Of a DNA stretch of 64,000 nucleotides, positions 11,136 through 22,249 are shown in pieces. Positions within the stretch are counted from its first letter, which is position 1. Every line of letters begins with the position of its first letter. The DNA comes from Hericium rajendrae (Eukaryota > Basidiomycota > Agaricomycetes > Russulales > Hericiaceae). Location: NCBI GenBank assembly GCA_033439255.1, contig CM065881.1:2790001-2854000 (forward strand). The letters are read 5' to 3'. The translations under genes were made by a program, and so were the position numbers. Below the pieces are notes generated by a model, which had not been told where the DNA came from, did not search any database, and worked only from the letters and a program-made list of their open reading frames with translations.

Positions 11136-11556
11136 TGGCTGCGCCCCTATGTTCATTTGTCGACAAGGACACTGCCTGCTCGAAAAGACATCTCGCGCTC
11201 GGATTACGGTCATAGTCAGCACACAAGGCATCGGATACCTGTAGCCGGCCGCCGATGCGCCCGTTTGATGATATGCAGAGCTACGAATACGATCAGATCA
11301 GTGGTGCAACTGGGTGGAACGTCTCTCGTTTCAAGAAACCCATCCAACCGGGTAGTTGAGCACAGGACTGTTCGTTGAAACGTAAGTACATATATATCGG
11401 AATAAGCCTGAAGTTCGCGTCAAAAGGTAAAGAACAAGATGTGACCAAAAAACTGCCGAACTGGCAACTGTGACATGAGAAAGCAGATTCGCTCTGGAGG
11501 ACATTGGCAAATAGAATAATAGGTACAAGAAGCTCAGGAAACTCAACGTCGCAAAA

Positions 11557-12669
11557 TTACTCCTCGTCCATGGCCTCTGCGCCCCCGTCCGTGGACTTCC
11601 AGCGAAGGTTCGATTCGTAGAATCGGATGAGCTGCTCGGAACTGCGTCAGCAGAAAAATATGTGTTTGAAGGATGAGACACGTACCGTTTGAGGGAAGCG
11701 CTTAGCGGCAATGTCAGAAGCCTCGACGCAAGGATCCGCAATGTCCTTCCTGAAGCCCCAGTCGGATTAACTGCTTTGCACTGTACATCAAAAAGTTCGT
11801 TGGAAACTTACATCCTGAAATAAACAAGGAGTTCGTCATCGCCAGATCGCTCAACGGTATCGATCTTCTCGACGAAACGCTCCCAGTTGGCGACGTCCTT
11901 GTACTTCTTGCTCTTGCTGGGGTGGACAGTCACCTCTGGAACAGCTGTCTCCGATTCTTCTTCCTCAGGAGATGGCTCTGCGGTTCGGCCCTTGGCTGCG
12001 GTCCCATTGCTCGGTCTGCTTTCTTTTTTGCAGGCACAGCTTCTTCCTCTTCCTCTGTCTCGGGCTTGGTCTTGCTAGGTCGGCCCCTACCACGCTTTTT
12101 GATAGCAGGAGCGGCCTCCACCGCGGGCGACTCGGCCTTCGCACTCGAGGGCCTGCCCCTCGCCGGTTTCGCTTCAGAAACGCGCGCAGTCTTCTTCTGC
12201 TTGGCGTGTCTCGCCCAAAACTCGTCGATCAAATCTTTCGCGTTTCTGCGCGAAAAGGAATTATACGTTGAGTGGCATGTCGACGGAAGATAGAACACTG
12301 CAAGGGAAAACGTACGATGCGTCCTCCTCGCTGACCCAGCTATTCTCCTCGTCTCCAAAACCCTTCCACTTAACGAGGTAGCCAGCCGAACCCTGCACAA
12401 CACCGATGACGCGACATGAAAAACAACAGTGAGTTCGTCACGCTTCATTCAACAATGCGACGCGGACGAACCTTGCCAAAGACGCCTCTTTTCGAATCCA
12501 GAATGGCTTCGATCTCGTACTCAGGCTCGGAGTTTTCCTCGTTGCTCCCCTCCGCGTTGTCAGTCTCCGGAGGCGCGTCCGCCTCGGTCGACGATTGCCT
12601 TTTAGAGGCTTTGGCCTGCTTGCCCTCGGTCTCCATCTCTGTCTCTGAATCAGAGCGGGCACGTACCAT
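11557..12669 (-). CDS. Heterochromatin protein 1 (chromodomain and chromo-shadow domain)
   Basis: HP1-family reader of methylated H3K9. From the ATG at 12669 an acidic N-terminus leads into the chromodomain, split by two introns. It runs from YEIEAILDSKRGVFGKG through AGYLVKWKGFGDEENSWVS to LIDEFWARHAKQ, with the aromatic-cage Y, W and a third cage position at F or E. The hinge carries two AT-hook-like cores (ARGRPSS and KKRGRGRPSK), then an acidic stretch. The chromo-shadow domain is NWERFVEKIDTVERSGDDEL, VYFRMKDIADPCVEASDIAA and KRFPQTLIRFYESNLRWK, with introns inside. The protein ends in EAMDEE (stop 11557-11559). The frame is lost by one base in a run of six A on the coding strand (12024-12029); one more A restores KKESRPSNGTAAKG and leads cleanly into the shadow domain. 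HP1 acts as a dimer through the shadow domain, in nuclear heterochromatin. Confidence 0.93.
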
Positions 12670-12984
12670 GGCGATACAAGTAAGAGGGGTAAGATAGACG
12701 AGTGGCAAAAGTGTGTGGACGCGCCGTGCGCTGCAACGGTGAAGGGGACGCACAGGAGGTAGCGTGAGAAAGAAAACACGCTGAGGCCCCGGCTTCAAAC
12801 GCCGCGCCACAATCGTGTCGACACAGGGCACTGGGGGAAGGCAATTCTCTCTTTAAATAAGTTCATGATTATACAAGGAATAATGCATCAGATAAAGCAG
12901 CGTCAGAACTGGCGAATATACCAGTCTCTAAGAAAATACATGCAAAACTAGGGACAATTAATCGTTACAGTAGTCCCAAGGGTT
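12670..12984. other. HP1 promoter and RBM8A 3' region
   Basis: A 315-bp spacer between two leftward genes. No distinct regulatory motif was recognised. Confidence 0.5.
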
Positions 12985-13765
12985 TCAATCCCGTCGACGA
13001 GAGGGACTAGCACTACGTCCTCGAACTCCTCCTCCACGACCCTTCTTTGGCCCAGAAGGCGGTGGCCGCACGAATGCATAATCGCACTGAAGCGTTTGAT
13101 CCAATAGGGTTGTGCCGTTCGCGCCGTCGATTGCGGCTTGTGCTTCAGCCATGGTTTCATACTCCACCAACGCATATCCCTAAGTGAGGCGTGAGCTGCC
13201 TTATTCTGAGACGTGCACAACGACGATGGGGTGAATGGGAGATGAGCTGGGACCAACCTTCACATAACCTGTCCTCCGATCAAGGTTAAGATGCAGGTTT
13301 TTGATCTCGCCGTACTCAGCAAATTTCTCCATCACGTCCTCCTCAGTTGCTTCCTCGTGAACATTAGTGACGAGAACTATCCACCCCTCAACAGCTGTGG
13401 TTGACGTGCGAAGAAAGGGATCAGAACAGGGAGCTCGGCTCAGGAACGGAGAACTCACATCGCGCGGCCTTGGTGTCCGACGCCTGCACGGTTTCGACTC
13501 TGTCAAATGTCTGCTCTGAGCTGACACCGCCCTCATTTCCGGCTGAAATTTTTCGATAGATGCAAAGCAATAACTGTCAGTTAAAAGATAAATGCCGAGA
13601 ACATTGGGGGGAACTGCACCAGCTGCGTTTTGAAAGCCACGTCCTCGCTTCCTAATCGGCCCACCTCCATTTGCAACTGGAAAGCAACACCAAGCATCAG
13701 TAATGCATGGAGTTGAGAGCGCGTGATGGCATACCCTCATCAATGTTCATCTCATCGTCGGACAT
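12985..13765 (-). CDS. RBM8A: RNA-binding protein Y14 / RBM8A, exon-junction complex core
   Basis: Single RRM protein of the Y14/Tsunagi family, which binds Mago in the exon-junction complex and marks spliced mRNA in the nucleus. The start at 13765 gives [20 protein letters not shown], joined across an intron. A short linker, [20 protein letters not shown], precedes the RRM. The RRM reads [20 protein letters not shown] (RNP2), then [34 protein letters not shown] (RNP1) and [20 protein letters not shown]. As in the family, RNP1 is flanked by sequence suited to protein rather than RNA contact. The tail is RG/RS-rich ([20 protein letters not shown]), which is typical. Four introns all have clean GT-AG ends and no frame change is needed, so this copy is intact. 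Presence of an intact EJC gene fits the intron density of the region. Confidence 0.95.
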
Positions 13766-14517
13766 GATGGTTGTCTGGGAAGTTGAGAGATGGCGTTAGA
13801 GACGTTGGTAGAGTGAGGTCAACCAGCAACATTGGCCGTCGGCGTCGGCGTCATTCTTCCCTATTTGGCATCCGTTTCCGCAGCGCCAGCCGTCGGCCCG
13901 GGGAAAGGCCTCCGTCAGTCGCATTTGACCGGCCAGCGTACAGGCACTTCCTCCATGCTCAACTATCATTCATATCCGGGACACTGCCTGCCTACGTAGT
14001 CCCAGTTCTGATCCATTCAATCATACGTCCACATGAGCAGGACTGGCGCCGCGACCCTACTCTTGACGGTCCTTGATTATCCCAGTCGTCGATGCGCTCG
14101 ACCCCATTTAATGCATCTTCGGCAATTTGTGACCTTCAAATATCTTGATCATTGCGCAAAATCCGGGATGTGATCGATGACAGGTCCGCTAGGATAGACT
14201 AGGGTCCACTGGGATGCCGCCCCATCACGGGTCCGACTGGCAAATCGCGACCATCTCTGCGGCCGTTCCTGTTCCGTTTCTGCTTGTCGAGTTTGATCTC
14301 TGCATGGCATCTTCCACGAGAGTGACGCTGTCTCCTGTCAGGTAACCCAATAAACTGCACTGCAATTACATACCCCTAGGGTTCCCATCCTCACAACATG
14401 GGAAAGCCTCTCTCGGATATAAAGGTCGTCTGGCTCAATCCCTGAGGTCAGTTTCATCAGGTTTCTCCTCTGTCTACAGTCGTTTACACTCTATCGCTCT
14501 CAGCTCATCACTGAAAG
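13766..14517. other. Divergent promoter region between RBM8A and the MYND gene
   Basis: About 750 bp. The right side holds a TATA box close to the MYND gene. The left part is unremarkable; no additional gene is supported. Confidence 0.5.
14418..14423 (+). promoter_or_regulatory. TATA box of the MYND gene
   Basis: TATAAA preceded by GGA and lying 100 bp upstream of the ATG at 14518, a usual distance for fungal TATA promoters. A CT-rich stretch follows at about 14460-14500, where transcription would start. Confidence 0.5.
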
Positions 14518-15234
14518 ATGTCTGCCAACGTCTCGCTGATCAATCATCCGTGCACCGTTTGCTACAAGCCGACGTCAATGTGGTGCAGCCGATGCCAGAA
14601 TGCTTGGTACTGCACGTCGGAACACTTGCAAAGTGTAAGTCCACATACATTGTATCAGTATTGGAGTCTATTGACGGCATTTCTAAGGACTGGCCTCGTC
14701 ATCGCCGAGAGTGCGTCGCTGTGGCGCCCGCTCAACAGACCAACATGATTGCCACACCTCCGCCTGCTCAGCCGCAGGTTGTTACCGTCTCAGCTATCCT
14801 GTTCTCGCCTGAAGACGGTGAGCCGATACCTCTTCGATTACGTACCGTTGATCTCACCGTCTTCCCACCCAGACCGCCCCCGTATAATTACTGTTAATTG
14901 TCAGCCTACCCAGTCCCCTGCCCAGGGCATCTGTCCTACACCCCTCGTGCATCAGTACTTCCCCCAGGGCCAAGCGAACAGCGTCGTCCTTACTCAAGGT
15001 CTAAATGGGGAGCCGTTGCGCTTTCCTCTCCACCTATTCTATTGCCCCACTTCTCTATCTGCGGGCTCGCCGATCAACAGGGCAATCTATCGCATAACGT
15101 CAGGCGCCGCGGCTAAAGCATGGTGCGGCAGCGTCGTCGTCCTAAAGTTTAACGGCTCGCGTAGACAGGGCTACTCCGACGCGGGCTCCAATGACCTCCC
15201 TGCCCTCTCCGCTTACTTCCTTGCCTACAAATGA
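14518..15234 (+). CDS. MYND zinc-finger protein with conserved C-terminal domain of unknown function
   Basis: The N-terminal MYND finger is complete once a 53-bp intron after HLQS is removed. It reads CTVCYKPTSMWCSRCQNAWY, then CTSEHLQS and DWPRHRREC, giving the C-x2-C, C-x2-C, C-x3-C/H-x3-C zinc ligands. MYND fingers bind proline-rich peptides. The rest is a domain without a name I know: VTVSAILFSPEDGEPIPLRL, IITVNCQPTQSPAQG, ILTQGLNGEPLRFPLHLFYC (first residue varies), NRAIYRITSGAAAKAWCG and VVLKFNGSRRQGYSD. The protein ends NDLPALSAYFLAYK at the stop 15232-15234. I recall similar MYND proteins in polypore fungi but no function. The frame changes at C5 (14877-14881), where one C too many would explain it. 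No catalytic SET domain is present. Confidence 0.8.
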
Positions 15235-16542
15235 GGTGTCCTGTATGGCATGCTTTCTGACTTAAGCTGCCCGGGAGTTGCTTACACTAATCCCCGTCCG
15301 CATCTTGCTATCATCATCATATAGATTACATTACGATGCTCTGTTCTTACTGTCTAAATCTGGTCCGCGCTTTCCCATCTGCTCGTCACTCATCTACGTC
15401 TATTTAGTGCTTTATGCCGACATAATCACATGCTATCGGATTCTTGAGTACTTGCCTAGACACATTTGTTTCATTACCTTCGATAGAGGACAATACACAG
15501 TGTTGCATTTCCGGCACGCATGGTGCAGTCTGGAATGACTCGAGGCGCAAATGAATCATACCGCGAGATATTGCCGCGCTCGAGGGTGATTACGTCCAGG
15601 TCTGAATGAATTTGCGTGGTTGTGGTGATTGGCTATGCAAGGCACTGCAAGGTCCCTTGATGGTTTTGCATGTTGCGATCAATCTCCTAAGTTTTGTATG
15701 TACCTTGAAGTCGAGGGCTCCATGTCCCGATGGTGCACCCGTGCGACGAGAATCCCATCGAGGGTATCGGCTTCGCGGCACGGAAGGAAAAGACGGAGTT
15801 GGTCTTCCCGATTGCTTGTTTCGTTGATCATGGAATGAATACAGCTCGACATGTTTCGGGTTTGATAGAATACTCATCTAGATCTGGGCATCACCGTACG
15901 ATGCATGCATCATCAAGTGAGGGCCGCGGCCTACAGCCGCCGACGTTGTGGCAGGGGCCATATTACCTTCGTGAGAGTATATCCCCTTTCGTTGCCTGTC
16001 CTGGGTCCAAATGTGTCCACATTTTTAGCACCCCACCCGGTCTCCGTAAACTCGTGGCGACAGTGAGAACGGAAAAATAGGTATGGTCACTGCGCCCGGA
16101 GTTCATCTCCAGCCGCTGTGTTGCATCAGCAGCTTGTCAGCTGCCATGCATGCTCCCAAGCTGTAGTTATTACGCAGATGAGATAATTGACCCTTCCAGC
16201 GGGAGATCGGGGAGGTACCGGTGCAGGCACAGAGGGCGTCACGGCAGAGTGCGCCGTCAACAAGTAAAGACTGTGTCACCGACACTATGCTTTGACGTTG
16301 TAGACTTGTTGGTTGTTCCGGGCGACTTGTGGTACCCAAATCAAGCAATTTCCAATTTCATTTACGCGCAAGATCTAGATCTGTCCGTTTGATCTGCCGG
16401 CGCCTGGCGGCGTCTTCCAAGCATCGTCTTCCCTTCCAACAACCTTCCAAGTTGTAATTCTCCCACCATCTGGTCAAAACGAAAGTAAGCTGACCGGGGC
16501 TTATGCTCGTTATGCCTTAATCAGTGCTATCCAGGACGTATC
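15235..16542. other. Intergenic, no supported gene
   Basis: About 1.3 kb. Two frames near 15630-16080 contain fairly natural-looking protein (for example HPCDENPIEGIGFAARKEKT) but lack a family match or splice continuity; they may be a gene remnant. The right end should carry the Rrp4 promoter. Confidence 0.45.
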
Positions 16543-17853
16543 ATGATAACATTCACGTCGTTTCTGCCTCCTCGGTCTGATCCCCGGCAGAATGACAACG
16601 TCGCGAAACACCACCCGGGCGTAGAGGACGACGTATACATGGATGTTGATGCGGACGACGACTTCGAGACAGGAGCTTCGAAGCTAACTTGTCCAGGTGA
16701 AACCATCACGTCTTCTCATGCTTATATGCGGTGTGTGTTTTTATCACGCCGCGGTGCCCAGTGTGATTGAACTTGTCGTTTTAGTGGACACGGAACATAC
16801 GTGGAAAACGAGGAAGTCATAGCATCGGTTGCTGGACTGGTCGAGCGTGTCAACAAGCTTATCACGGTGCGAGCACTTAGGACAAGGTATGGGTTAATGC
16901 TGACCGGTAGATGATCCCTATTTTTTGATGACCTTTTAGATATAATCCGGAGGTTGGGGATCTTGTGGTTGGTAGAATAACGGAGGTACTGTCTCAATTT
17001 ATCACCCATGACATCTGCTTTGTGCCATATGGCTCTGGTCTGATACGTGTGCGTCTAGGTACAACCACGGAGATGGAAAGTCGACGCCAACGCTCGTCAA
17101 GATGCCGTCCTCATGTTATCGTCCGTGAACCTTCCTGGTGGTGTGCAGGTATGTGAAAAATCAGTTCGCCTGACCTCCGCGGCATCTCTGATTGATATGT
17201 ACACAGCGGCGCAAACTGGAAAGCGACGAATTACAAATGCGGAACTTTTTCGAAGAGGGTGACCTGCTCGTCGCAGAAGTGCAAGCGTTTTTCGCAGACG
17301 GGGCCATGTCCCTTCACACACGGTCACTGAAGTATGGGAAGGTATGATGCGCCCGAGCTCTCATGCATCTCCGCGGGTGTCTGAAAGCAATCCACATAGT
17401 TACGCAATGGGCAGTTGGTCACTGTCCCGCCCATTCTCGTTCGTCGACTCAAGTCCCATTTTTACACGCTTCCGTGCGGTGTCGATTTGATCCTTGGGCT
17501 CAATGGATATATTTGGGTAAGCAAGCATGTCAAGGAGAGCGAGCAGGAAGGAGAAGAGGGCTTTGACGCGGAGGCTGTGTACTCTAACAAGAATGATGTG
17601 AGTCTTGCTCTGACAATTTGACTCGAACTGAATTTATTGAAACGAAACCGTTCAGGACATTGATGAAGCCACTCGGACAGCAATATCCCGAGTGACAAAT
17701 ATAATCCGCGTCTTGGCCGCACATTCAACACCGCTGACAGATGCAATCCTGTTGGAGGCGTATGAATGGGCCGTAGAGGTGGACATTGATGTCAAGAGCT
17801 TGCTGCAAGAGGACATAGGCGATGCACTCGTAGCAGCTGTGACGACACGTTGA
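16543..17853 (+). CDS. RRP4: Exosome RNA-binding subunit Rrp4
   Basis: Cap subunit of the RNA exosome with S1 and KH domains; it helps guide RNA into the 3'-5' degradation channel in nucleus and cytoplasm. The ATG at 16543 starts [14 protein letters not shown]. The N-terminal domain has the conserved [20 protein letters not shown]. The S1 domain includes [40 protein letters not shown] and [20 protein letters not shown], followed by [13 protein letters not shown]. The KH region is [20 protein letters not shown] and [14 protein letters not shown]. The C-terminal helix is [20 protein letters not shown] and further to the stop 17851-17853. Six or so short introns join in frame; I see no errors. 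The last residues lie 51 bp from the stop of the convergent gene. Confidence 0.96.
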
Positions 17854-17904
17854 CCCCCCTGTCATTTAGAATACAGATGAAAACCATAGTACATATGTAC
17901 AAGT

Positions 17905-18494
17905 CTATTCCTCCTCGTAACTCGTCTCCTCGATGCCGTCTGCATCATCATCCATCTCGTCATCGTCATTTTCGTCATTCTCATTTTCGTCATTCTCTTC
18001 GTCAGCATCGGCATCTTCTTCCTCCATTGTCGCATCTTCTTGTCCTTGTTGAGCGGGTTGGTGGTGATTTGCGGCCGCTCCGTTCGCCATTTCCCGTGCG
18101 TGCGCGGCTTTGGCCGCATCTTCTTTGTCCTGGTCGACGGGCAGCAGGGTATCTAGCGCAAGGTCTTTCCATCTCAGTGTTCCATTGACGCCACCCCCTG
18201 CATATCCCATGTCTTCGAACAGCGCTCGAGATGTTGGGTCGTAAGGCATTCGGGGACGCGCGGCCGGGTGCTTGATGTTTGTGGGATTGCCATAGGGATA
18301 TGAGGGGTGAACGTGCGAGGGAAGAACTATGCTCAAAGGGTTAGATAAACAGCATGGCGATGCGTATTAGATGACAACGAACTGTCTGAATCATCTGGGT
18401 TTGGTGGGATCATGTGCGAAGGAATGTCCATTTCTTCGAGAGAGGAAGCAATGTTAGGGATAGTAACGAAAGATTCACATTTCCATACCATCAT
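17905..18494 (-). CDS. Hypothetical protein with acidic tail
   Basis: Not recognised. The main exon reads LPSHVHPSYPYGNPTNIKHP, ARPRMPYDPTSRALFEDMGY and GGGVNGTLRWKDLALDTLLP, then a low-complexity acidic region of Asp/Glu/Asn repeats, ending GIEETSYEEE at 17905. An intron of about 58 bp just upstream (GT near 18388, AG near 18330) joins it to MDIPSHMIPPNPDDSD. The start is uncertain: the ATG at 18494 adds VWKCESFVTIPNIASSLEE, while the ATG at 18431 gives MDIPSHM directly. The Pro/Gly-rich core looks conserved and folded or partner-binding. The acidic tail suggests a histone- or complex-associated nuclear protein, but that is inference. Confidence 0.6.
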
Positions 18495-19116
18495 CGGAGA
18501 GTTCACCCTTCAAGGTATTCTGGTGTGCCGATAGTGTCCAAGACTTTCAAATCATTGGCCGTCATATGGAGGTAGCAGAAAGTGAGATCCTAGCACCCGC
18601 GGTCGTGAACATTTACTCTCCGCATTTGTCGTCAAAACATACGGTCATATCGACGGGTTACAGGTTGAGGACTATGAAATATTGCGTAGCTAGCAGATAC
18701 CGGCGTTGAACCAGGCAAGATTGAATCCAACAAGTATCTGTCGAGTCACGACTCGCCGCAAAGTCGAGGCAATGGCAGAGAGAGGAGAGAGAAGCGTGGG
18801 AAAGACGCGTCGACGCGATGTTCTGAATCTCAGTTTGCGCGACGCGCCGCCGGCGACTGTCTTCAAAGTCAACAACATCATCTGCTCGGACGTTCACGAA
18901 GGCCAGGGTAGCAACTTCTGCCTCCATCCGCTCACATTCGGTGTCACATCAGTAAGTTTTCAAGCGTTTATGCAATTTAACGTCCTTTGGTAAGGTTATG
19001 GGCAGCTGCTCCAAGTGCGACACGCCTGATAGGCGGCCGAACTGTTGCACTGTACGTTCGATTGCAATCCTTGTCACCTGGACTACTCAAGCTCTCGCTC
19101 AGACCTAGGTTGAGCG
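18495..19116. other. Divergent intergenic region with an unassigned open stretch
   Basis: Both strands are open for about 90 codons at 18660-18990, a sign of biased composition rather than proof of a gene. It may belong to an upstream exon of either neighbour. No family was recognised. The TFIIIC promoter must lie in the right part. Confidence 0.4.
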
Positions 19117-22100
19117 ATGGTCGACGTTCCACTGTACACTGCCTTGAACATACCGTCTGCTGCATCCCATCCTTCAGTGAACTGCCTGCAATGGACAGGA
19201 GACGGGCAGATAATCTTCCTTGCTCGGTCTGCCGTATATATTCTAGTGCGGACAATCTACTATGCTATCTAACTCTTTCTTAACTTCACTGCAAAGACCC
19301 CCGATACAGGCATTAATTTTGATTCATCGTCGACTGTAAAAAGCCCGCTCATTAGTGGAGATGGATCCATCAAGCCACTTAACTGGTTTAGGACTATGAT
19401 CGAATATGAACGAGCCATTGTGACTCACTGGCCGTCCGATTCGCAGGGTAGGAAGATTAAACCATGAATAACGTGCGAAGCACGCTAACTGTCGACATGA
19501 CAGAATGGGGGGCCGTGGCTCTCGGGTCGCTCGATATTTCCCTCAGATCCGTCACGGCATCCCCCAGTAATCTCACCGATGATGGAGGGCAAGTGCGCAA
19601 AATTTGTGGTCACGGCATTCTCACAATGGTGGTGTTATCTAGGTGCCTGCTCGCGGTGCTGAATTCAAACCTGGAACTTTCACTCTGGGGCGCTGTCAAA
19701 AATCGTCTCAAGGGGCAATGGGTGAAGGTGACCCACTTCACTGACAGATCCGAACCACTGCTAACGCGACCATCTTAGCTTCAGGACGTAACGCTCTATT
19801 TAAAAGCCCTCGCTTCTAGTAATGCGCAACCAGGCATCCAGCAGGTCCTCCAGGCACAGGTTGTTTGTAAGTCATCGAATTACTTGAAGATGATTTTAGC
19901 GACAATCATCGGCGTTATTTTTGCCTTGTGACCGCTCACGTCACTTTAACAGGCGCAGCATGGTCCCGCCAAGCTGATTTCTCAATGGTACCATCATCCA
20001 CTCGCGACGGGTCCCTTCTAGCATTAGGCAACAGGGCTGGCTCCGTACTCTTCTTGAGGTAACAATTCCGGCATCTCCCGGCATGAGGGTTGCTTATGCC
20101 ATCTAGGCTATCAGAGACACCAGACGATGACAACTATTTTCATCATGAATTCACCATCCATGTCGGTGAGCGATGGGTGACTCATCTCGCTTGGTCGTCG
20201 TGGATTACTTCGGGTTTACAAGAATGTAAGTCGTCTTGCCATTACTTGCTGTTTGTCATTTCAACTGGTGTTCATTTTGCGTACGCAAGGCCGCAGTCAG
20301 CTGGCGTGTGGACTCTCCGATGGCTCCTTGATTTTGATTGATGTCATTCAAAACCTGGCACCGACGGGCCCATCGACAGTTTTCGGGATACTTACGACGT
20401 CAAGGTCTCATCTTGTATCTCGGGCGATGCGCCTGACGATGCGGATGATCGAAGTATCACTGCCATATCATGGATTCATCCGACAAACAGAGAGGTCAGT
20501 GGATAAGTAATCCAGCGATCGACTTCCTTCTGTTGATGACGTCTCCAGCCGATTCTCGTCTTCTGTAAACCTGGGACGGTATACCTGTGGTCTAGGTGCA
20601 TTGAATCTGGCGGCTGGACTGGCACTCGCAAATTTCGCCTTCAGCCACTGGAGGTGGCCCACTGTTCTTCGCCATTCTACCCAGTCTCTGGATTGCAGTA
20701 TTCCACGGCACATGACACGCTTCTTGTGTCTCTGTTTGATGGCACTTTCCGCGTTCTTTCGGAAGTCACCACAGACCCGACCCTAGATGACGCTGGAAAT
20801 GCCAAGAAAGCCCCGGCTAACTCCTCGGGTGTCTCTGCAGCGGCACGAGCCGTTTTTGAACAAATCGAGGGCAAGCAATTTAACCAAGCGGAAGTAAACC
20901 ATATCAGCGGCTTAGCTGGCTATGATGGCTTGCCAACTGCAGCCTGGGTACACGAGTAAGTCGGAACCTTGGCATTGCTTGAGACGAGGCAAATTGTGAC
21001 ACCATGTGCAGGGGAGCTTATCCTACTGATTTCAGCTACAAACACGACGCAAAACACAATACCACGTTTGTAGTGGCGGAATTATGGAGCGAGGATTACG
21101 GCGATCGCGTCGTGAGAGGCCTGGAGCAAGTGCTTGTCACGGTCAGGGCCGGTATATGATTTTTCTTCTGAATATGATCCGATCATCGTCGCTCATGCTT
21201 TAATAGCTAACGGGGATGCGCCTATACATCTTCTTCGTCCCTCGTTCTTTCATCTACGCAAGCCTGGATCCTTGGACAGCTTTCACCAACGTATTTTAGC
21301 GGTCCTGAACAATCTACCCGCTGATGAACAGCCTCACAATGCGACCTTCGCCTATTCCGGCGAATTCAATGATGCCTTGCGTAACGCTCTTCGAGGCAGT
21401 CTCGCCCAGCATCTATTTGGCTTCGATAGCCTGCTCTCACTCCGACTGAGGCTGGGAATAGCGGATTATTGCTGGGTAGGCCTTTATGATAGCATCGACG
21501 GATCAGAGAAGTGATACATTTCCCTAGAAATACGCGCCCAATCCTCAAGCACAAGGTGAATATGGAGCGGTTGCTCAGAGTCTTCTCAACGCAATTTCCC
21601 ACCGCATTCTCCGTACGCTTGTGAGACATCTCACTTCTATCGCCAGTGTCCTAAATGGTTAGTGGGCATATCAGTCTCTCTGTTGCTAATCTGACTGTCC
21701 ATTTTGGGATCGTAGCCAACGATGCACCATTTGTATTTCGTATCGTCGTGCAATCTCTCCTGCCTGGCTCCCCCGCAGAACTATCTGCGGAGGCTCAAAC
21801 GCTATCCAACATGGTGACTGCAGCGCTGGCTGATGCCAACGGCTCGGCGCCACCCGTTAACCTCGATGAACATTGTCCGGCATGCGGCGTCATTGTCCCT
21901 CTTCAGGACATCACGAATGCTGTCTGCGAGAACGGCCACATATGGTGTATGTCTTTCGCGGCATCAAGGCTGTGATCTTTACTAACCTTCACGACCTATA
22001 CCCGAACCATCCTGACCAGTGCGATGCTCGGTTACATCGTTCATACTGACCACGCCTATGGTCAGAACGTGCCTTGGCTGCACGCGGAAAGCCTTTCTCC

Positions 22101-22249
22101 CTCCCAAGCGTCGTATAAGCGATTCAGCGACCGATTCCGACCGTCCAAATTGGCTTCCCCCGGCTGCATGTGGATGGTTTGTCGAAGAGCTACTCCACGC
22201 TGTTCGCCGCTGTCTATTCTGTGGCAACAGCTTCGTCACCCTTGTTTAG
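19117..22249 (+). CDS. TFIIIC 90-kDa-type subunit (WD propeller plus TFIIIC zinc finger)
   Basis: Subunit of transcription factor IIIC, which recruits RNA polymerase III to tRNA genes. The start at 19117 (MVDVPLYTALNIPSAASHPS) leads into VNCLQWTGDGQIIFLARSAV. After an intron come TPDTGINFDSSSTVK, SIKPLNWFRTMIEYERA and EWGAVALGSLDISLRSVTAS, the N-terminal WD-like domain of the TFIIIC delta family. The middle has AWSRQADFSMVPSSTRDGSL and HVGERWVTHLAWSSW. The C-terminus is the family zinc finger: EHCPACGVIVPLQDITNAVC, ENGHIW, CSVTSFILTTPMVRTCLGCT, then CGWFVEELLHAVRRCLFCGN and the stop 22247-22249. Many short introns occur. One is a GC-AG intron (19589-19642) that joins DDGG to CLLAVLNSNLELSLW. 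One-base slips are needed at T4 (20380-20383) and near 21142-21150. Some exon edges in 20200-21650 are unsure. Confidence 0.88.

Larger units (their letters stand above)
10029..11556. other. Intergenic region with one possible short gene
   Basis: About 1.5 kb between the SHE10-like stop and the HP1 stop. Overlapping frames on both strands have no recognisable domain. The only structured signal is a TATA-like box at 10898 followed 100 bp later by a short open frame, listed separately. Confidence 0.5.

Noticed and set aside
15606-16080. Cluster of frames with natural-looking protein
   Set aside because: No family, no intron support, and competing frames; at most a remnant.
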